Positions 41,601 through 50,600 of a stretch of DNA of 64,000 nucleotides are shown here, one piece after another. The stretch's first letter is position 1; every line of letters begins with the position of its first letter. The translations under genes and the position numbers were made by a program. The notes under the pieces are model-generated. The model did not search any database, was not told the DNA's origin, and was given only the letters and a program-made list of their open reading frames with translations. The stretch is taken from positions 44,848,898 through 44,912,897 of the forward strand of contig NC_054865.1 in the NCBI RefSeq assembly GCF_018320785.1. Reading direction: 5' to 3'. This stretch comes from Cheilinus undulatus (Eukaryota; Chordata; Actinopteri; Labriformes; Labridae).

Positions 41601-44600
41601 TCACGTGAATTTGATCAATTTACCAGCCTCTGAACTAGGTAACCAAAAGTAGCCTAATTTAGGAGACAGTTTTTTTACAACTAGCTGTGGGCTGGGATGT
41701 TTTGAGTCAGAATCATATGAGAGTAGTTCGCCACTCTAGGGGATGTACCAGCTAAAGTTGTGTTTGAACCAATGTCTTGCTTGTTGCAAGCCTAAGGTAG
41801 TTGAACAAAACCTGAATTTTGGTGTGAGACTTTCAGAAATTGTGCCAAAATTTACATTCTAGTGAGCCTGACACTCATAATGCAGGAAAGACCTATGCCT
41901 ATGAATTTACAATGTTTGCACTGGTTGAAAAACGTGGACAGGATTTTTACTTGTACATTTCAGGTCATTCTAAATGGATAAAAATGTGATCAAATACCTG
42001 TTTCTTAAGCTCTGGATTCCCCTACTGGCCTGGATTTCTCTGACATCCGCACCACCTCCTTCACCATTCACTGGTTGGCTCCCACTGCTGCTATCACCGG
42101 GTACCGTGTCCGCCATCAGGCAACAAGCGGTGGGCGGGTGAAGGATGAGAGGCTTCCCCCAAGCAGAACGTACTTCACCCTGACTGGACTGGCACCAGAG
42201 ACAGAGTATTTGATTTATGTGTATGCTGTCAGCAACAATCAGGAGAGCCAACCTCTGACGGGAACACAGGCAACCAGTGAGCTTTCCGAAAGGGTTCCCC
42301 ATTGAATTCTAATCAAAATTACAAGTTATTGACTTATTTTTAATTAAACATACATCTTTCTCCTCCCTTCAGTCTCTGATGCCCCAACAGACCTGCAGGT
42401 AACATCAGCCACCTCCACTAGCATCACCATTCGATGGGACGCCCCCTCTGCCTCAGTAAAGGACTACAAGATCACCTACACCAGCACAGGTCTTGATATG
42501 TCTTTTAACTCCAGGACTCATTAAAGAAATGACAAAGTTCTTAGTTTAACAGCATCCTTTCTTTACTTTTTTCAAGGTGGTGCCACTAAAGAGTTCACAA
42601 TCCCCGGTACTCAGACCACCGCCACCATCACTGGTCTGAATCCAGGCACTGACTACACCATCACTGTCTACTCTGTTAGTGGAAGAGGAGACAGCCCGGC
42701 ATCTGCCACCCCTGTTTACGTCACACACAAGACCGGTAAAGAATTGTGAATAAAAGAAAATGCATGAGGAAAAACCCACATGTTGGAGATAAAACTTATG
42801 TTTGTCTCTCCCTCAGATATCGAGGCCCCCACTGACATGAGACTGACTGATGTGAGTGACAACGCCATCACAGTGCGCTGGAGTCCTGCTCAGGGACCAG
42901 TCCAAGGCTACAGAGTCACCAGTGTCCCCAAGAATGGCCTGGGACCCTCCTACTCTGAGGTGGTGGCCCCTGGTAAGTAAGAACAGTGATGGCAAAACCT
43001 GCCTCCTAAATATCTGATTTAATCTAATTTTAACACAGCATCCTGTATTCACTGACACGAGTGGTTCCTCTGTTACAGATCAGACAGAGATTACCTTCAC
43101 TGGTCTGATGCCCACTGCGGAGTATGTCTTCAGTGTCTATGCTCTTGGAAATGATGGACAGCCTTCTTCCCCTGTGGTGGATAATGCTATCACTGGTAAG
43201 TTTGACATAAATCAATAAAAAATTTATTAAAACAGACTTAAACCAGGGATTTAATTCTTTAGAGTTTACAGAAAGTTGCCATTATTCAGTGCTTACATCT
43301 TGTTATGTTAACCTGACAGACCAGATGGACTGTTCCTTATATCCTTTGTATGGGATATGCTGGGGCTACAGCTGAGCTAATCGCTCCATCCCTATACATA
43401 ACAATCGCAAACTCATGCTGAAGCCTGGCAGTAGGAGAGCTTAAACATCTTTTCTGCCAAGAAAATCTGCCAGAGTAGTTTTTTGCTCTACTGTAATAAA
43501 GAAATTTCTCACTGCTCTCACTGCTGATTAATATAGCTACATCCAAGCTAATCCCTGAATTGGTACTGGCTTGCAGTACAACTAAACCCCACCTGTAGCT
43601 ACTGCCTTGTTCTTAAAGGATGCTTTCAAATTTGAGCTTTGTGAGATGGGTCTGCCTGATCACAGACATGAATCTGGCTAGTCCATCGGCTTTGCAAAGT
43701 TACGTACTTAGCATCAAGACGACAGTAAAACTGGTTTCCTGAAAAGGGCTGAAGGAGTAACTTCCGTTTTATTGCTTCACAAAAATTTAATTAAAATAGC
43801 AAGAGCTCAAATAAAGCACCCTGTCCTCTCCCTCTCCTGCAGCTATGGACCGCCCCAAAGACCTGGCCTTCTCCAACATTGACTCCACCTCCATGCGCAT
43901 CACCTGGGACAGTCCAGACGGCACGGTGACATCATACCGTGTCTTTTACTCCAGCCCAGAGGAAGGTGAGAGAGAGCTGCGTCCAGCACCCAGAGGTGAC
44001 CAGAACAGTGTGGTGATCAGAGGTCTCCGCCCCGGCACAGAGTACACCGTAAAAGTCATCGCCCTCCATGACCGCACACCCAGCAAACCGCTGGTGGGAA
44101 CCCAGGCTACAGGTAGAAACATCACAAAGAACACTAACACAGCCACTTCTTTATTTAAAACAGACCAAAGACTTCCCCATCTATCTATTTATTATTTTGT
44201 CTTGGACATTACTTCAGATTAAATTAGTAATATGAATTAAGAAGGCAGAAAAACAGCAATCAATGAGCCCAGGTCAGCTATGGGAACATTTTTTACGGGT
44301 TGGTAGATTTACAAGGTAGACTGATGCCATCAAAGACTTAATCAAGTTTGATATGTTAAAAACATATATCCTGACACAAAGTCTTGATCTCTCTCTCTCT
44401 CTCTCGCTCTCTGCTTTTAGTTATCCCTGCACCAACAAACCTGATAATCTCAGAGGTCAGCCCCTCCACCTTTGCTGTGTCATGGCGAGCCCCTAATGCA
44501 CGTCTGACAGGCTACCGTGTAGTCGTCAACCCCAAGAACATCAACGGCCCCACCAAAGAGATGAACGTTGCTCCGGACACCACACGTGTTGTCATACCTG

Positions 44601-47600
44601 GACTCATGGTAAGAAGAGAGTTTTAATCCAGATGTTTCCATGGATTCATAGTTAGGTAGACAGTAAACATCATCTGTATGTTTGGGTATTGTAGGTGGCA
44701 ACAACATACCAGGTGAACGTCTACGCTTTGAAGAATTCCGTCACCAGCAGACCACTTGAGGGAGAGGTGACCACGCTGGAAGGTGGGGCGCTGCACTGTT
44801 ATGGACACATTTCAGCCCCCATTACTAGTCTGCTTTAACTCTGTTTTCCCCTTATTGACACAGATGTGAGCCCCCCTCGGCGTGTGCGTATCTCTGCTGT
44901 TAAAGATACATCTTTCACGCTGACCTGGCGCTCCAAGTTGGAAACCATCACCGGTTATCTCATAGAAGCTACACCAGTTAGCGGCACCAGCCCAACCATC
45001 AGCAATAATATTCCAGCAAGCACCAGCACCTATACTCTCACAGGTACAGCACACTACCAGCCAAACCTGCTTCTAAACAACAGACAGTTTAAAGATGGTT
45101 TATATTTGTCAGCGTGGCTGAGTTTCCTTTTTTCTTTTTAGGTCTGCAGCCCGGCACCACATATTCTGTTAGCCTGTACACTCTGAATGGCAACACAAGG
45201 AGCGCCCCGATCACCCTCATGATTCAAACAGGTACTATTTTAATATTCATATGATCCTTTTTATGTAACATAAATTTATTTTATTTTGTTTACATTTTAT
45301 ACCCTGAGTCTGACAATGTTACGGGGACTAGGATTTTCAAAACTTATGATACTTTTAGAAACCATATTTTGAATTAATACAGTTATTTTGAATGATTGGC
45401 CAAAAAGTACTTAGCTTAGAAAGATCTTTAGTCATTCAGTAGTTTAGGAGCTGACAAGAGAGAGGGCGGTTTTTTAAATTCTTATGTTGGCAGTAATTTG
45501 AAACAAAAATCTTGGGAAGTGCACAACTTTATCAACCTGATATTGGTATTGGTAGATCATAGCTCTAAAATTGATACTAAGAGCTGTTTTATCAGCGATA
45601 CAACAGAATGTACGAATACATTTTTGCAGTTAAAAGCAGACTCAATGGACCTACCTCTTTTTCTTTTGCCACCATCATTCCTTAGAATTCTGAGTGTTTT
45701 TCTAGGAACCATGCCTGCCAACACTCCAGTTTTTCCCGAGATTCTTCCATATTTTTTTTTTACCATCTCCCACTTTTCCTGTAATTTTTATGGCTCTTCT
45801 ATAAGTAAGCTGATTTATAAACACAGATTCATGCATCCTGTGTGTTTGTCAGAGGATACAAAAGTCAATATAACATTTTCAGCCCCTCTGTCCCTGTGAC
45901 CTGGCAACCCACAGCCTGATAGAAGGAGTGAGCTGAATTCTGCATGAGTGGACAGACTAGATGAAAGCTGCACAAAGGAGGGAGGGACAGGACAGCACTC
46001 TGTTAGCATTTTTCGTCTGCTCTTCTTTCTGTATCTCTTCTCTGCATTAACTTAAAACTTTATTGTATTGTCTATATAATATTGGGTTCCCTCTTGGGTA
46101 CAGCATGTGATCAAAAACATCCACATACTGAAGAAAGTGACAGGTAAAATTCACGCTGTCAGGATTTATTTTGTGTTGTGAAAGCAAAACAGAAATGAGT
46201 TATTTAAATAATTTTCTGCTGACATGAACAGTTTAACAAAGAATGAGTATGATCAACTAAATGCGAATATACTTAAATATGTTGGATTTTGGGTTAAAGC
46301 CACATCATTTTAAAGTAAATCGCCCTATTATATTAAAATCTGGATAATCTAAACTAAAGAAGAAAACTTCTCAGTCATTTTTGCATCAGCATTATTAGAC
46401 TGTGAATGATGACACTAGTGTAAAAATTCATGTAGGAGAGGCAACCAGACATTTAGGCTGTTAAATTAAATAATAAAATGATAAAAATAATGACACTTAG
46501 CCGAAGTTTTACCTACACCTGTATGACTCATATTGAATAACTTGATTTCATGAATTTTCTTTGGGACTACATACCCACCCACCCACATAAATAAATGAAT
46601 GAATGAATGAATGTTGGCAGGTATGCAAAGTCTGATTGTTTAAAGTCTGAGATACACTTAGTTTAATTTTCTGTTCTTGAGAAGAATGTTTTTTTTAAGC
46701 ACTTAGACATGATTGTCTCAGGGAACCAGCATGACATCTATGATTTGAATATGAAAATTTATTCCAATAGCAGGTGAGAGAATAGGTGATCGTTGCAATT
46801 TAAAGAAGTTGCATTTTTATCGGTTGTCAGTGTTTGCAAAAATGAGTTTGGAAATAGGGCTGCACGGCAGCGCAGGGGTAAGTGTTATTGCCTTACGCCA
46901 AGAGGTTCCCTGGTTTGCTTCCCAGTCAGGGCCTTTCTGTGCGGAGTTTGCATGTTCTCCCTGTGCATGCGTGGGTTCTCTACAGGTACTCCCGCTTCCT
47001 CCCACCACCAAAAACATGCTCATTTGGTTAATTGGTGACTCTAATTAAATAAGTTAATTGGCCAGTGGTGTGAATGTCAGCGTGCCTGATTGTCTCTATA
47101 CGTCAGCCCTGTGATTGATTAGTGACCAGTCCAGGGTGTACCCCGCCTCTCACCCAATGACAGCTGGGATAGGCTTCAGCACCCCCTGCAACCCCCAACG
47201 GGATAAGTGGTATAGAAAATAGATGGAGTTTGGAAACATCTGAATATCAGATATGGCAAAAATCCCAGCTGGCTATGTGTATTTGCAATTAAGAGGGAGG
47301 GAGCTGTTTGCAGTAAAAGAAAAAAAAAACAAGAGATTATCTAAAAATGTATTCCTTGGACATAGAATTAAAGTAGGTTTCAACATTACTTGATTTCTAT
47401 AACCTTTGTTTAAAGTTGGGTATCGTGACAACAATTAAGGGCCTCGGCTGAATCATCAAAGCTCTTTTTGGTGCGATCTAAACTAAATAAAGATTTACAA
47501 ATGAAACTGTAGCTACCAGCCAGAATCACAACTATGATCCCAAAGCATGCTCAGCTGATCTAACATGGTGTTATTCCTCCATAGCTGAACCAGCGGTCCA

Positions 47601-50600
47601 GGCTCCCACCAACCTCCAGTTCACATCTTTGACCCCAACCTCCATCTCCTTCACATGGAGGCCCCCTCCCTCACAGATCACAGGATACTACATCACCTAT
47701 GAGGAGTCAGGAAGAGCACCAAGAGAGCTGACCCCAAGACCCCATGCTGGCCAGAACTACGCCACCATATCTAGTTTGTGATGACCTATTATGCTATTGT
47801 TTTTTTGCAATAAAAATTGTGTGTAGGGCATAACTGTCTCTGCTAAAATATCACATGTAACTGCTTTTCAGATTTGGTTTTAACTGATGCCATTCTGAGA
47901 ATAACAAATATGAAATAATACATATTTCAACACCTGATTTTTTCACTCCTCAGGCCTGAAGCCGGCCACAGAGTACATCATTAAGATTGTTGCCATCCAG
48001 GGCACACAGAGGAGCTCACCTCTGGTGGGAAAAGTCAGGACCAGTGAGTATTTTCCCTTTTACAGGAATAAATTTAAAGGTAAAGCGGTACCTCTAATGA
48101 TTTTACAGCATTAATATTCAAGATAAGGTAAGGGTTAACTTTAAAATAAGTTTCAGCATTAAATTTGCAGCTTCAATCTGCTCAGCTAAGCTAAATGTTT
48201 TGCCGTTGAAGCTCAGAGGCCAGTTAGATTGAGCCTCCTAAAACAGTAATATGGACTTTATTTTGAATGCGTCAAGGGGTGTCATTCAAAATATCCTTTG
48301 TGTGTTTGGAAAACTGCATGAAGACACACTTTGCCACGAAGTAGAATCCAAGCAATATTGCATATCCATCGCCCTCTGTTGGTTGAGATATGTTATTGCA
48401 GCTCTGCTATGCCTCCCCCCTCGTCTAACCTGCTCGCTTCCCTAACCCATCTCTCCTGCCCAGACCCAGACTCCCTGCTCCCCCTGCCTCTGCCCCGCCC
48501 TGGAGGCATAGACGACAAGCTGGATGTGCCTGAGACTGACTTTGACAACACAGTTCAGGTAGTGGGCACCAGTGGCCAGGATGGGCTAGGTGGTCAGAGC
48601 CAGCATGTGGAGTACACAGAGTTCAACAACAACAATGGAGACAACAGATATAATGGGAACAGTGGAAACCCACAGTATCCCTACGGGCAAGTACGTGAGC
48701 CGCTGGTCTTTGTGCCCCTTCCTGATGCAGAGGGCCGCAGGCTGCCCATCCTGAAGCTGAACTTGCCCATCAACACTGGCTTTGGTAATGATACTGGAGT
48801 ACCACAAGAGGCCCAAACTCAGACCACCATTTCCTGGAAGCCTTACAGGCAGAGCAACGCCTACCTGGTATCCTGTCAGCCCATTACACACCAAAATGAG
48901 AAAATGTTCCAGGTAAGAGACAAGGGCTGTTGTTTCTCACACTAATATCTCAATTTTCTCTAATCTATTAGCTTTAAATACTTGATTTAACCAAAGAAAA
49001 CATCTTTATACCTTCAGGTCCGCCTGCCAGGCACAGCCACCACAGCCACACTGATTGGACTAACCCCTGGAGCTGATTATAATGTGATCGTTGAGGCTCT
49101 GCTGGGGGCGCTCAAACACAAGATCCTGGAGCAGGTCATCACCACTGGAAACACAAGTAAGAATCCTAAAGTAACTTCAGTCTCTAAACAAGGCTCTGTT
49201 CAGGTAACTGGGGTGTGAACCTCTAAAGAAGGTGAAAGAAGCAGCAGGAGGTCTAAAAGTAGATTGCAGAGTTTAGTAATTCCCACATGAACAAGTTCCT
49301 CTTATATGTAGGCTTTTGATGCCAGATATCTTTGTGCAACCAAAGAATATCTTTCTCTTTTACATTCAACTTTCAATGGATTCATTTTCATGAAAAGTAA
49401 ACAGCAGCTTGATTAAAGTAGGCACAAAAAATAGATGAATCTACTGGTCTAATTAACGTATCATTCATTAGATGTTTGTGATTTTCAGCCTTTATCAGTA
49501 AGACTAGTCCCTGCCACTTATTCCACAACCAGCCACAAGGGGGCGATTGATAGATTTTAGTTAAATTTGGGCTCTTGGGTTTTCATGTTTTCAGTCTACG
49601 GTCTATGGTTGTCCATCACTGGGTGTGACACTGATATACTGTGTTGTGACTGGTGAAAAGCATGTGCAAGAAATGGATCATTTGTTTTGATTCTCTGCAA
49701 GGTTATAATAGTTAACTAAAACTTACTAAATAAAAAATTTCCAAAATTTATATCCACTTAAACCTCTAGCATTACAGTAAATATGATTGCCCCGACTGGT
49801 CAAGACTCCATGCAGTGGTAATTTTAGGTCTTGAGTTGTACTTAAATATCCAATTTGAATAAATAAGATAAAGAGCAGCCCTTTTAATGTGCATATGTAT
49901 TTCTCCTCCTGATATTTTTGGAATTTTAAAGACTTTCTGGGCCCAGACAGGAAGCTGTGAGGTGCCTGACGGGACATGGATATAAAACAACTAGAGTTAA
50001 AACAGTTATTTTATTGTTTGCGTACGGCTTATTTCTCTTGAAGTGGTTAAATGCTTGATCATGTTTTTTACTTCCTTTAGTCCCAGAGGGAGTTCCCACC
50101 AGCAAGGATTCCTGCTATGACGCCTTCACTGCTACACACCACGATGTCGGTGCTGAATGGGAGCGAATGTCTGAGACCGGCTTCAAGCTGTGGTGCAGGT
50201 GTCTCGGTCTCGGCAGTGGCCACTTCAGATGTGATTCATCCAGTGAGTTTACTTTGTCTCCTAAATGGGCATAAATCATGTTTTGAATGTTTGGTTTGCT
50301 TCATTTGGTGTCTCTAACTTTGATTCTGCCCCTCATCAGAGTGGTGCCATGACAACGGCATCAATTATCGCATTGGAGAGAGGTGGGACCGCCGTGCAGA
50401 GAACGGTCACCTGATGAGCTGCACTTGTTTGGGAAATGGAAAAGGAGAATTCAAGTGTGAACCACGTAAGGACCCAAAGACTTGGGGAAATCCTTTTTGA
50501 TTTATATGAATTAGCAGCACATTAATTTGAACATTTATCTATCCCTCCACAGATGACTCAGTGTGCTATGATGAAGGCAAAACTTACCAGGTTGGAAACC

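Larger units (their letters stand above)
45232..47584 (+). other. fn1 intron 37
   Basis: A 2.35-kb intron before FN3-14 holding the SINE at 46858-47228 and the GAAT microsatellite. The 133-codon frame at 45498-45899 has no domain and is probably chance. Confidence 0.6.

Noticed and set aside
45498..45899. 133-codon open frame in fn1 intron 37
   Set aside because: Low-complexity, no recognisable family, not joined in frame to neighbouring exons.
46858..46930. Functional tRNA gene at the SINE head
   Set aside because: The B box is decayed and no cloverleaf can be drawn. It is a tRNA-derived SINE head.
48784..48800. Possible internal acceptor for a short V form of exon 40
   Set aside because: An in-frame AG exists at the position equivalent to the human V0 site, but there is no pyrimidine tract before it, so I do not call it.
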